From Thermopolyspora flexuosa (lineage in GTDB: Bacteria > Actinomycetota > Actinomycetes > Streptosporangiales > Streptosporangiaceae): a stretch of 64,000 bases of DNA. The position numbers and the translations under genes were made by a program. This document shows, in pieces, positions 1 through 8,843 of the stretch (position 1 is its first letter; the number at the start of each line of letters is the position of its first letter). The notes beneath the pieces were generated by a model, which had not been told where the DNA came from, did no database searches, and saw only the letters and a list, made by a program, of their open reading frames with translations. The stretch is taken from contig NZ_VFPQ01000001.1 in the NCBI RefSeq assembly GCF_006716785.1, positions 3,472,001 through 3,536,000 of the forward strand, written 5' to 3'.

Positions 1-2783
1 CAAGGATTCGAGCTACCGGGTGTCCCAGGGGTTCAGCGGCGGCGGGCTGTGGTGCCCGGAATATCAGGCGGTGATCGGCCTGGTGGCGCAGGCCAACCAG
101 GACGGTGACGGGCGTGCCATCACGCTGTTCCAGATCGACCGGTGCATGCCCGAGGAGAAACTGCTGGAGCTCGCCACATGGTCGGCCGACCAGGCCGGCG
201 AGGCCGCCCTCGCCGCGTGGGGCTGGGAGCTGAGCATCGATCCCGAGGCCGGACGGCATTGGCGGCCGCGGGCACGAGGTGTGACCAGAGAGAGCGAGCG
301 CGGATTCCGCTTCAGAGGCCGTACCGCCGCGCTCACCGAGATCCGCGACTGGCTGGACGCCGACCGCGTGGAACCGGGGGCCCTCGTGGTCACCGGCGAT
401 CCCGGTGCCGGCAAGTCGGCGGTGCTCGGCCGCATCATCACGACCGCCGATCCGGCGATCCGGCGAGAGCTGCCGCCGGACGATCAGGCGGTGAAGGCGT
501 CGGTGGGCTCGGTGGCCTGCGCCGTGCACGCCAAGGGCAAGACCGCCCTCGACGTCGCCGTCGAGATCGCGCGGGCGGCCTCCGCCCCGCTTCCCTCCGA
601 CGTGGACGAGCTGGTCCCGGCCATCCGTGAGACGCTGGCCGAGCGTCCCGGACGCCGGTTCACCGTGATCATCGATGCGACGGCTGCTGTTCTTCGCAGG
701 CCATGCCACATCACCGGAGGGCCGAAACCGGGCCCGGCTGCTCCGGCTGACGCATCAGGCCGCCACGGCGTCCCCGATCGACCGCGCGGCGATGTTCACG
801 ATCACCGAGGCGGTCTACGACCTCGGAGACGGCTTCCGCAGGACGACCCGAGACCTGCCCTACAAAGCGGAGTGGGCGTCGGATGCGGGTTCCCGCGACA
901 TCCACATGATCTTGAAGGGGCACAGCGGCCGGCTGTCGGCGGTGTGCGCCTTCACGCTGGGCGGCCGGCTCCTGCTCGCCAGTGGCGGTGACGACGGGGT
1001 GGTGCGCGTCTGGGATCCCCGTACCGGTCAGCAGTACCGAATGCTCGAAGGCCACCGCCACAAGGTGCGCTCCGTGTGCGCGTTCACGCTCGACGGCCGC
1101 ACCCTGCTCGCCGGCGCCGCAGAGGACCGTACCGTCCGCATCTGGGACCCCCTCTCCGGACGCCAGGAACACGTCTTCGAAGGCCACCGCCGCAGGGTGC
1201 GCTCCGTGTGCGCGTTCACCCTCGACGGCCGCACCCTGCTCGCCAGCGCCTCCGCCGACCGCACCGTCCGCATCTGGGACCCCCTCGCGGGGCACGAGCG
1301 AACAGCCCTGAAAGGGCGCATCGACTGGGTGCACGCGGTCTGCGCCTTCGCCCTCGACGGGCGGCCTCTCCTCGCCGTTGGCACCGCCGACGGAACCGTC
1401 CGCATCTGGGACCCGCATGCCGGACGAGAGCGGCATCTTCTCAACGGCCATAGCGGCAAGGTCCGGTCGATCTGTGCCTTCGCCCTCGACGGGCGTACCC
1501 TGCTGGCCACCGCCGCTGAGGACCGTACCGTGCGCATCTGGGACCCCCAGACCGGACGCCAGGAGTACGTCTTCGAAGGTCACCGCCGCAGGGTGCGCTC
1601 CGTGTGCGCGTTCACCCTCGACGACCGAACCCTGCTCGCCAGCGCCGCCGCCGACGGAACCGTCCGCATCTGGGACCCGCGCACCGGGCAGGTGCAGCGC
1701 ACCATCCAGGAGGGCTCTGACTGGGTGCAGGCGGTCTGCGCCTTCACCCTCGACGGCCACCCGTTGCTCGCGACCGCCAGCAGGTTCGCGACGGTCACCA
1801 TCTGGGATCTTCAGCCTGACGAAGGGCGAGGGGCTCTCAAGGCGCACACCGGGTGGGTGCGAAGCGTCTGTGCCTTCACCCTCGACGGCCGCACCCTCCT
1901 GGTCGGTGCGGGCAACGACGCGACCGTCCGCGTCTGGGAGTCCGACACCGGGCGCGAGCTGCACGTTCTGCAGGGTCATACCGACCTGGTGCGGTCGGTG
2001 TGCGCCTTCCGCCTCGGCGGCCAGCCCCTGCTCGCCAGCGCCTCCGCGGACGGCACCGTCCGCATCTGGGACCCCGCCACCGGAACCGAGCGCCGGATCC
2101 TCAGGGACCTCGGCGACTGGGTGTACGCGGTGTGCGCCTTGCCTCCCGACGAGGGCGCCCTGCTCGCCACGGCTGCCGCCGATGGAACCGTCCGCGTCTG
2201 GAACCCTGCCACCGGGCGCCGGCGGCGAATCCTGAAAGGCCACACCGACCTGACGCGATCCGTCTGCGCCTTCACCTCCGGTGGCCGCACCTTCCTGGCC
2301 AGCGCCGGTAACGACGCGACCGTCTGCGTCTGGGACGCCCGGACCGGCGAGCGGCACCACCTTCTCGAAGGCCATACCCGCAGGGTGCGGTCCGTGTGCG
2401 CGTTCACCCTCGGCGGCCACACCCTGCTCGCCAGCGCCTCCGCGGACGGCACCGTCCGTATCTGGGACCCCGTCACCGGATACCGCCTCCGAACCCTGAG
2501 CGGCCACACCCGTGGGGTGCGTGAGGTGTGTGCCCTCGAGCTCGGCGGCCACACCCTGCTCGCCACCGTCGCCGAGGACCTCACCCTCCGAGTCTGGGAG
2601 CCGCGCACGGGGGTGTGTCTGGCGGCCATCGACGTGCCGCATCCGGGGTGGACGGTGGCGTGGGACGGGGAGCGGCTGGCGATAGGCACGTCGGCCGGCC
2701 TGCTGACGATCCGGCCCCTCCCACCGCTGCTCGACGACCGGCGGAGCCTGTTCGGTGATCCACCTGGTGATCCATACGACTGA
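1..2783 (+). pseudogene. Broken trypsin-STAND ATPase-WD40 protein
   Basis: The frame enters from the left edge. Its first part reads as the end of a trypsin-like serine protease: the active-site motif GFSGGG is at 29-46. A P-loop ATPase follows, with Walker A GDPGAGKS at 395-418 and a Walker B-like start FTVIIDA at 659-679. Just after that the frame is lost, and the rest continues in another frame (ATG at 675, stop at 2781-2783) as a WD40 propeller. In intact actinobacterial proteins of this design, a few hundred residues of ATPase normally lie between Walker B and the propeller. Here they are missing, so I infer an internal deletion with frameshift. The downstream part could still be translated from 675 as a free WD40 protein of 702 residues. 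Intact relatives are thought to act in signalling or biological conflict. The 5' end lies outside the window. Confidence 0.7.
906..2625 (+). repeat. Array of 13 WD40 repeats with a three-repeat super-period
   Basis: Thirteen units of about 43-44 residues each end in a V-[RTC]-[IV]-W-[DEN]-like strand (VRVWDPRTG, VRIWDPLSG and so on). Repeats 4, 7 and 10 share the entry DWV-x-AV, while their neighbours carry VRSV or VRSI. The repeats therefore group in threes. At the DNA level the segment near 1141 recurs near 1537, a shift of 396 bp or exactly three 44-codon units. This points to duplication of three-blade blocks. Thirteen blades could form a double propeller or an open array. Confidence 0.85.
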
Positions 2784-2968
2784 CTCCCCGGTCGCACGCG
2801 GACGGACCGGGTCGGGCGGGGCTCCGCGAGGTTCCCGCATCCGCCGTACGGCACGTGCCGGTTCGACCGCGTGGGCGCTGAGCGCCTTCATCCGGCCGTC
2901 ACGGGCCGGTCGCGCGTGGCCGGAGGGAGGTCTTTCCGCCGGGCGGCGGGACCGCATCGCCCCTGTGG

Positions 2969-3760
2969 TCAGCGTCGCCACAGGCGGGTGCGGTGGTTCC
3001 AGATGAGATAGGACAGGGCGGACAGGGCGACGACGTAGGCCGCACCCTGGGCGAGCATGGCCGCGACGTCGGGGGCGGGGGCGAAGGCGGCGGACTTGAG
3101 GGCCTCGATGCCGGGCCAGTACGGCAGGTAGCGTTCGGCGTCGGCGCCGGAGCGGCCGAGGGCCATCTGGACGCCGGCCGCGGCGACGAGGATCATCGAG
3201 GCCTCGAACTCGCGGGGCACGATCAGGCCGACGAACGTGCCGAGGGCGACGCCGGTCAGGCCGACGAGGAGCAGCGACGCGGCGGCGAGCGGGACCGAGC
3301 GCAGGGTGACGAGCGGGGCGAAGAGCGCCATGAAGACCGCGGTGGACGTCACCGTGATGACGAGCAGGACGTGCAGGCGGGCGGTCAGCAGGTGGGCGGC
3401 GCGGTAGCCGACGAGGCGCAGGCGGCGCAGCGCGGCCATGCCGGGCCGTACCACGGTCATCGCGGCGAACGAGCCGGTGACGCTGATGCCGAGCACGGCG
3501 AGGTAGAGGGCCTTGAAGTCGCGGTCGAGCACCTGGAGTACGGCACGGCCGTCCGCGGTGCGCACCTCGGCGGGGAGCGTGGTGACCGCGTCGCTCGTCA
3601 CGTAGCTGACGAGGAAGTACGCCCCCGGCATGAAGATCATGAAGAGCATGGACGGCCAGCGCCGCAGCAACTCCTTCACGGACATGCGGGTGGCGGTGCG
3701 GATCGGGCGGTGGGGCCGCGTATCCCCGGTCGGCCGCGTCGCCCGGGAGCGCACGGTCAT
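2969..3760 (-). CDS. ABC-2 type exporter permease
   Basis: This is a membrane protein of 263 residues with about six hydrophobic segments, near residues 40-55, 95-115, 145-170, 175-195, 200-220 and 235-255. It has the layout of the membrane half of an ABC-2 exporter. The ATG start at 3758-3760 overlaps the stop of the upstream ATPase gene by four bases, so the two are translationally coupled and form one transporter. Longer upstream frames are open but lie inside the ATPase gene. The substrate cannot be told from the sequence. Confidence 0.85.
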   Translation of the reverse strand: MTVRSRATRPTGDTRPHRPIRTATRMSVKELLRRWPSMLFMIFMPGAYFLVSYVTSDAVTTLPAEVRTADGRAVLQVLDRDFKALYLAVLGISVTGSFAAMTVVRPGMAALRRLRLVGYRAAHLLTARLHVLLVITVTSTAVFMALFAPLVTLRSVPLAAASLLLVGLTGVALGTFVGLIVPREFEASMILVAAAGVQMALGRSGADAERYLPYWPGIEALKSAAFAPAPDVAAMLAQGAAYVVALSALSYLIWNHRTRLWRR

Positions 3761-4413
3761 GCGGCCGCCCTCCCGCCGAGCCGTACCTCGTCGGCGCGGC
3801 GGCCGCTCACCCTGACCCGCCCGTCGACGAGGTCGAGCATGGCGTCGAACCGGGACAGCTCGGTGTGCATGTGGCTCACCACGACCACCGAGCCGCCGGT
3901 GGCCCGGTGGAGCTCGGCGTACTCCCAGAAGCGCCGGTAGGTCTCGTAGTCGAAGCCCTGGTAGGGCTCGTCGAGGACGAGCACGTCCGGGCGATGGAGC
4001 AGCGCGGCGATGAGGTTCACCTTCTGCCGGGTACCGCCGGAGAGGCGGTCGACGCGGGTGTCGGCATACCTGGCGCAGCCGAACTCGTCCATGAGCGCCT
4101 CGGCCCGCTCGGCGATCTCGTCCGGGTCCAGCCCGTAGCCCGCGCCGAACAGCTCGAACTGCTCGCGCACGGTCAGGCTCTCGATCAGCGACGGGTCCTG
4201 GGGGCAGTAGCCGATCCGGCCGTGCAGCTCGACGCTGCCGCGGTCCGGCCGGAGCAGCCCGACCAGGCACTTGAGCAGGGTGGACTTCCCGGCGCCGTTC
4301 TCGCCCTGGATGCCGACGAGCACGCCCTCGGGCACGGTGAAGCCGACGTCCTCGAGGACCCGGCGGCGGCCGTAGCGCTTGGCCAGGCCGCGCACGGTGA
4401 TCAGGGCCGCCAC
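3757..4413 (-). CDS. ABC exporter ATPase
   Basis: The protein has Walker A GENGAGKS, the Q-loop region YCPQD, a signature written LSGGTRQ, Walker B VLVLDEP and the switch histidine in VVSHMH. This is a complete ATPase of about 218 residues. I chose the GTG start at 4411-4413 because the conserved fold begins right there (ALITVRGLAKRYG), with a GGGGG stretch just upstream. An ATG at 4525-4527 would add 38 basic, unconserved residues. It pairs with the permease gene that overlaps its stop codon. The ATPase is short for the family, typical of small two-gene exporters. Confidence 0.87.
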   Translation of the reverse strand: MAALITVRGLAKRYGRRRVLEDVGFTVPEGVLVGIQGENGAGKSTLLKCLVGLLRPDRGSVELHGRIGYCPQDPSLIESLTVREQFELFGAGYGLDPDEIAERAEALMDEFGCARYADTRVDRLSGGTRQKVNLIAALLHRPDVLVLDEPYQGFDYETYRRFWEYAELHRATGGSVVVVSHMHTELSRFDAMLDLVDGRVRVSGRRADEVRLGGRAAA

Positions 4414-4686
4414 GGCCGCCCCCGGCCTGCCGCCGCGGGCGGCGCGACCACGCCGACCTGCGCGAAAGTTACACCGATCATTGTTCTCCTCGGGTTGACG
4501 CGCGCACGGTCCCCCGAAAAGCCGCACGTCGAAGTGTCACGCACCGGCCCGCCCCAGGCCATGCTCCGGCGGGGCCTGCTGCGGCCGTGGCAGCAAGCTG
4601 CCACCCGCCTAGGATCGGCACCGTCGGGGGATGTCCGTCGATCGGTGAGCACAGCGCGAGGCGGGGGCGCGTCGTTGGGCGGTCAC

Positions 4687-5670
4687 ATGCTCGATGCGCT
4701 CGGTGTCGACGCGGTGGCGGAGGCCGTGTACCGGGCGCTGCTCCAGCACCCCACCTGGGGACTGCACGAACTCGTGGCACATCTCGGCCGTCCGGAGGAC
4801 GAGGTGCGGGCCTCGCTCGACGCACTGATGAGGATGGCGCTGCTGCGGCCCTCGCCGGACGGCGGCGCCGCCGGGCCGTACCGGCCGGTGAGCCCGGAGA
4901 TCGGGCTCGCCTCGCTGCTCGCCCGCACCGAGGCGGAGCTGTACCGGCGGCAGCAGGAGATCGCCGCGATCCGGAAGGCGATCGCCGCGATCGCGCTGGA
5001 GTACGACGCGATCCGCGGCGACCGGCAGGCGGCGTTCGAGCGGCTCGACGGGCTGGACGCGGTGCGGTCCCGGCTGGAGGAGCTCGTGCACAAGGCCCGG
5101 TCGGAGTACGCGTCGTTCACGCCCGGCGGCCCGTCGGCGTTCACCCCGCCGGAGGCGCGCCACCAGCTCGACCGGCGGGCGCTGGAGCGCGGCGTGCTGA
5201 TCCGCAACGTGTACCAGGACGGCTGCCGCAACCACGCCGAGACGCTCCGGTACGCCCAGTGGCTCGCCGCCCGCGGCGGGCAGACCCGCTCCTGCCCCAC
5301 GCTGCCGATGTCGCTGGTGATCGTGGACCGGCGGGTCGCCCTCGTCCCGCTCGACCCGGCCGAGCCGCGGCGCGGCGCCCTCGAGGTGACCGCGCCCGGG
5401 GTCGTCGAGGGGCTGTGCGCGCTGTTCGAGCACGTGTGGGCGATCTCGGTCCCGTTCGGCGAGGCCCCGGCGGACGGGCACGGGCTCTCCCCGGTGGAGC
5501 GCACGCTGCTGCGGCTGCTGCTCGACGGCGTCACCGACGAGACGGCCGCGCGGCGGCTCGGGGTGTCGCTGCGTACGGTGCGGCGCACGATGTCGTCGCT
5601 GATGAGCCGGCTCGGGGCGCGGAGCCGGTTCGAGGCGGGCGCCCGCGCGGTGCAGCGCGGCTGGCTATGA
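4687..5670 (+). CDS. LuxR-family regulator with TrmB-like N-terminus
   Basis: The product has 327 residues. The first 60 look like a winged helix of the TrmB type (LQHPTWGLHELVAHLGRPEDEV). Residues 80-145 form a likely coiled coil. A middle region (about 165-255) resembles the sensor part of this group of actinobacterial regulators. The C-terminus carries a LuxR helix-turn-helix (LSPVERTLLRLLLDGVTDE, then RRLGVSLRTVRR). The ATG at 4687 fits the start of the first helix; upstream open frame is unconserved. The gene diverges from the ABC exporter, which it may control, but no operator was identified. Confidence 0.82.
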   Translation: MLDALGVDAVAEAVYRALLQHPTWGLHELVAHLGRPEDEVRASLDALMRMALLRPSPDGGAAGPYRPVSPEIGLASLLARTEAELYRRQQEIAAIRKAIAAIALEYDAIRGDRQAAFERLDGLDAVRSRLEELVHKARSEYASFTPGGPSAFTPPEARHQLDRRALERGVLIRNVYQDGCRNHAETLRYAQWLAARGGQTRSCPTLPMSLVIVDRRVALVPLDPAEPRRGALEVTAPGVVEGLCALFEHVWAISVPFGEAPADGHGLSPVERTLLRLLLDGVTDETAARRLGVSLRTVRRTMSSLMSRLGARSRFEAGARAVQRGWL

Positions 5671-5698
5671 GGCCCCGCCGGTACGGCACGGCCGACGG

Positions 5699-6502
5699 CT
5701 AACGCCAGCGGGTCCGGTCCGGGGTGAGCCAGCCGAACTCGCCGGCGCTCGGGCCGCTCGGCCGGTACTCGAGGGAGACGTGGCCGGAGTAGCCGGTGGC
5801 CTCGAGGCGGGCGAGCAGGTCCGGGTACGGCAGGACGCCGGTGCCGGGGCGGCCGCGGCCGGGGACGTCGGCGATCTGGACGTGGCCGAAGCGGGCGCCA
5901 TCGCGGTCGATGAGGGCGGCGACGTCCTCGCCCATGCGGGCCAGATGGTAGAGGTCGGCGAGGAACGCGACGTTGGCCGCGCCCACCTCGCCGATGAGCT
6001 CGTAGGCCGCGGCCGACGAGGTGATGCCGTAGCGCGGGTTGTCGTAGGTGTTGGTGGCCTCGACGAGCACGGTGATGCCGGCGCGGGCGGCGGCCTCGGC
6101 GGCGCGGCCCAGGTTCTCCACGGCGAGGCGGCGCTGGACGGCGGCGGGGACGTCCGGATCGAGGTTGCCGTAGAGGGCGTTCATGACCCGGCAGCCGAGG
6201 GTGCTCGCGAAACCGACGGCGACGTCGATGTTGGCGCGGAACCGGGCCGAGCCGGTCGGCGAGCAGATCAGGCCGCGGTCCCCGGCGGCCATGTCGCCGC
6301 CGTCGAAGTTGAGGCCGACGAGCCGTACCCCGGCGTCCTCGATCGCGCGGCGCAGCGCGTCGAGCTCGCGGTCGGCGGGCTGCGGGCCGTCGAACGGCCA
6401 CCACATCTCCACCGCGTCGAACCCGGCCCGCGCCGCCGCGGCCGGGCGTTCGAGCAGCGGCAGCTCGGTGAACAGGATCGACAGGTTCACGGCGAAACGC
6501 AC
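5699..6502 (-). CDS. Hydroxypyruvate isomerase-like TIM-barrel protein
   Basis: A 267-residue sugar-phosphate isomerase/epimerase fold. It matches hydroxypyruvate isomerase in pattern: an N-terminal NLSILFTELPL strand, the metal/acid motifs VEATNTYDNP and FLADLYHLARMGED, GHVQIADVPGR, and a C-terminal GHVSLEYRPSG. The family converts hydroxypyruvate and tartronate semialdehyde in glyoxylate metabolism. The start is GTG at 6500-6502, with GGAGGTG seven bases upstream. It converges with the LuxR gene, with 28 bp between the stops. The exact substrate is an inference from family resemblance. Confidence 0.82.
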   Translation of the reverse strand: MRFAVNLSILFTELPLLERPAAAARAGFDAVEMWWPFDGPQPADRELDALRRAIEDAGVRLVGLNFDGGDMAAGDRGLICSPTGSARFRANIDVAVGFASTLGCRVMNALYGNLDPDVPAAVQRRLAVENLGRAAEAAARAGITVLVEATNTYDNPRYGITSSAAAYELIGEVGAANVAFLADLYHLARMGEDVAALIDRDGARFGHVQIADVPGRGRPGTGVLPYPDLLARLEATGYSGHVSLEYRPSGPSAGEFGWLTPDRTRWR

Positions 6503-6914
6503 GGTCAGGGCACCTCCATCATGATCCGCACCGGGCGGCCGGGCTCGGCGGCGACGGCACGCGACGCGCCCACGCACCCCGCCGCGCGGCCGTACGACGA
6601 GGCCCGCCGCGGACCGGGCCGGGCCGTACGGTTATCCACAGGCCGCGAGGGACGTGACGCGCGCAGCCCGAATCGTCGCATAGAGTCACAGCAACCCGAT
6701 CAACCGGGGTGGACCTGCGAAGACGGGTGTCAAAACGGCCTGGCCGGGAAGGGGGGCCTGTCGTTCTCGCTTGGTGTACATGTCACCATTGATTGCCGAC
6801 AATATGGTCAACACGACCGGCCGGGGCAGTCGTCTGCTACCAGGCGGAGAAGTTCTTGCCGAGACCGCCGAGGCTACCTAGCGTCGGGCGCACAGCCATA
6901 GAGGAAGGATGGGC
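6503..6914. other. Divergent intergenic region, no gene seen
   Basis: This 412-bp gap separates the isomerase (leftward) from the formate dehydrogenase operon (rightward), so it should hold both promoters. A weak -10-like TACCTA lies near 6877. A short inverted repeat TGGTG-N7-CACCA lies at 6772-6788 and could bind a regulator. A single perfect DnaA-box-like 9-mer, TTATCCACA, is at 6632-6640. GAGGAAGG at 6901-6908 is the ribosome site of the first dehydrogenase gene. No coding frame here looks real. Confidence 0.6.
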
Positions 6915-8840
6915 ATGAAGAGGAAACGACCCGAGCGCTACGAAAGACTCACCCATCCCCTGATCCGCGAGGACGGCGTGCTGCGCCGGGCCACGTGGGA
7001 GGAGGCGCTGGACAAGGCCGCCGAGGGCTTCCGGCGGAACATCGAGCGGAACGGCGTCGACGCCTTCTGCATGCTCGCCTGCGCCCGCTCCACCAACGAG
7101 CTCAACTACGTGGCGCAGAAGTTCACCCGCGTGGTGATCGGCAACAACAACGTCGACTCCTGCAACCGCACCTGTCACGCGCCCAGCGTGGCCGGCCTCT
7201 CGGCGGTGTTCGGCAGCGGCGGCGGCACCTCCTCCTACGAGGAGGTCGAGCACGCCGACGTGATCGTGATGTGGGGGTCGAGCGCCCGCGAGGCCCATCC
7301 GATCTTCTTCCAGCACGTGCTCAAGGGCATCCGCAACGGCGCCCGCATGATCGCCGTGGACCCGCGGCGCACGAGCACCGCCCAGTGGGCGGACCTGTGG
7401 CTGGGCCTCAACGTCGGCACCGACATCCCGCTCGCCAACGCGGTCGCCCGCGAGATCATCCACGCCGGGCTGGTCAACAGGACGTTCGTGGAGCGCGCCA
7501 CCGAGGGCTACGAGGAGTTCGCCGCCGCGGTCGAGCCGTGGACGCTCGAGGTCGCCGAGCAGGTGACCGGGGTGCCCGCGGAGGCGATCCGCGAGCTCGC
7601 GCACGCGTACGCCACCGCCGACCGGGCGCAGCTCGTGTGGACCCTGGGCATCACCGAGCACCACAACGCCACCGACAACGTGCGCGCCCTGATCAACCTC
7701 GCGCTGCTCACCGGCCACGTCGGCCGGTACGGCTCCGGCCTGTCCCCGCTGCGCGGCCAGAACAACGTGCAGGGCGGCGGCGACATGGGCGCGATCCCGA
7801 ACCGGCTGCCCGGCTTCCAGGACATCCTCGACCCGGAGGTCCGCGCCAAGTTCGAGGCCGCCTGGGGCGTCAAGATCCAGCCGCGGTACGGCCACAACCT
7901 CACCCAGATGCTCGAGGCGATGGGCGAGGGCCGGATCACCACCGCGTACGTGATCGGCGAGAACCCTGTGCAGTCCGAGGCCGACACGCTGCACACGATC
8001 AAGCGGATGAGCATGCTCGACCACCTCGTGGTCCAGGACATCTTCCTGACCAAGACCGCGCAGATGGCCGACGTGGTGCTCCCCGCCGCCGCGGCCTGGT
8101 GCGAGTCCGAGGGCACCTTCACCAACAGCGAGCGCCGGGTGCAGCGGGTGCGCAAGGCGCTCAACCCGCCCGGCGAGGCCCGCGACGACATCGAGATCAT
8201 CTGCGAGATCGCGCGCCGGCTCGGCCACGACTGGCGTTACGAGAGCGCCGAGGAGGTCTGGAACGAGCTGCGCTCGCTCTCCCCGATCCACCGCGGCATG
8301 ACCTACGAGCGGCTGGAGAGGCTGCAGGGCATCCAGTGGCCGTGCTACTCGGAGGACTCCCTCGAGCCGCCGTTCCTGCACGGCCGGCTGTGGGAGGAGG
8401 ACCCGGCCAAGCGCGGCAAGCCCGCCCCGTTCGCGGTGCTCAAGCACTCCCCGCCGGTCGACACGCTCACCGACGAGTACCCGATCCGGCTCACCACCGG
8501 CCGCCGGCTCGACTCGTACAACACCGGCGTGCAGTCGAGCGGGTTCGACTCGCCGCTGCGCAAGGGCGAGACGATCGACCTGTGCCCGGAGGACGCCGAG
8601 CGGCTCGGGGTCCGCGAGGGCGAGAAGGTGCGCATCACCTCGCGCCGCGCCTCGGTGATCGCCCCGGTGCGGATCGACCCGGGCCTGCGCCCGGGCCTGG
8701 CGTTCATGACCTTCCACTTCCCCGACGAGGTCGACACCAACAGCCTCACCATCGAGGCGACCTGCCCCGTCGCGGGAACCGCCGAGTACAAGGCGGCCGC
8801 CATCCGGGTGGAGAAGCTCGAACCTGCGCAGATCGGGTGA
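6915..8840 (+). CDS. Formate dehydrogenase catalytic (molybdopterin) subunit, lacking its Fe-S domain
   Basis: The product has 641 residues: the bis-MGD-binding catalytic body of an NAD-linked formate dehydrogenase. The active-site motif is SCNRTCHAPSVAGL, with Cys87 encoded by TGT at 7173-7175, so this is a cysteine and not a selenocysteine enzyme. HNATDNVRALINLALLTG and GQNNVQGGGDMG are further family motifs, and the C-terminal cofactor-binding domain is present. It begins directly at the segment that normally follows the N-terminal [4Fe-4S] domain. That missing domain is encoded three genes along, at 10691-11569. I chose ATG 6915 because GAGGAAGG sits six bases upstream. ATG 6909 would abut this site. 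It would oxidise formate to CO2 and pass electrons to NAD+ through its partners. Confidence 0.92.
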   Translation: MKRKRPERYERLTHPLIREDGVLRRATWEEALDKAAEGFRRNIERNGVDAFCMLACARSTNELNYVAQKFTRVVIGNNNVDSCNRTCHAPSVAGLSAVFGSGGGTSSYEEVEHADVIVMWGSSAREAHPIFFQHVLKGIRNGARMIAVDPRRTSTAQWADLWLGLNVGTDIPLANAVAREIIHAGLVNRTFVERATEGYEEFAAAVEPWTLEVAEQVTGVPAEAIRELAHAYATADRAQLVWTLGITEHHNATDNVRALINLALLTGHVGRYGSGLSPLRGQNNVQGGGDMGAIPNRLPGFQDILDPEVRAKFEAAWGVKIQPRYGHNLTQMLEAMGEGRITTAYVIGENPVQSEADTLHTIKRMSMLDHLVVQDIFLTKTAQMADVVLPAAAAWCESEGTFTNSERRVQRVRKALNPPGEARDDIEIICEIARRLGHDWRYESAEEVWNELRSLSPIHRGMTYERLERLQGIQWPCYSEDSLEPPFLHGRLWEEDPAKRGKPAPFAVLKHSPPVDTLTDEYPIRLTTGRRLDSYNTGVQSSGFDSPLRKGETIDLCPEDAERLGVREGEKVRITSRRASVIAPVRIDPGLRPGLAFMTFHFPDEVDTNSLTIEATCPVAGTAEYKAAAIRVEKLEPAQIG

Positions 8841-8843
8841 ACT

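Noticed and set aside
906-2625. Repeat array considered as a CRISPR
   Set aside because: The period is about 130 bp, units are coding and diverged, and no cas genes are near.
711-2981. A 756-residue open frame antisense to the WD40 array
   Set aside because: It is a mirror of the repeat and of GC-rich codon use; the sense frame has clear WD40 motifs.
4414-4527. N-terminal extension of the ABC ATPase at 3757
   Set aside because: Basic, unconserved residues; the ATPase fold starts at GTG 4413.
6632-6640. TTATCCACA, a perfect DnaA box
   Set aside because: It is a single box with no cluster, no dnaA/dnaN and no AT-rich stretch, so not an origin.
7173-7175. Possible selenocysteine at the formate dehydrogenase active site
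   Set aside because: The codon is TGT (cysteine), not TGA.
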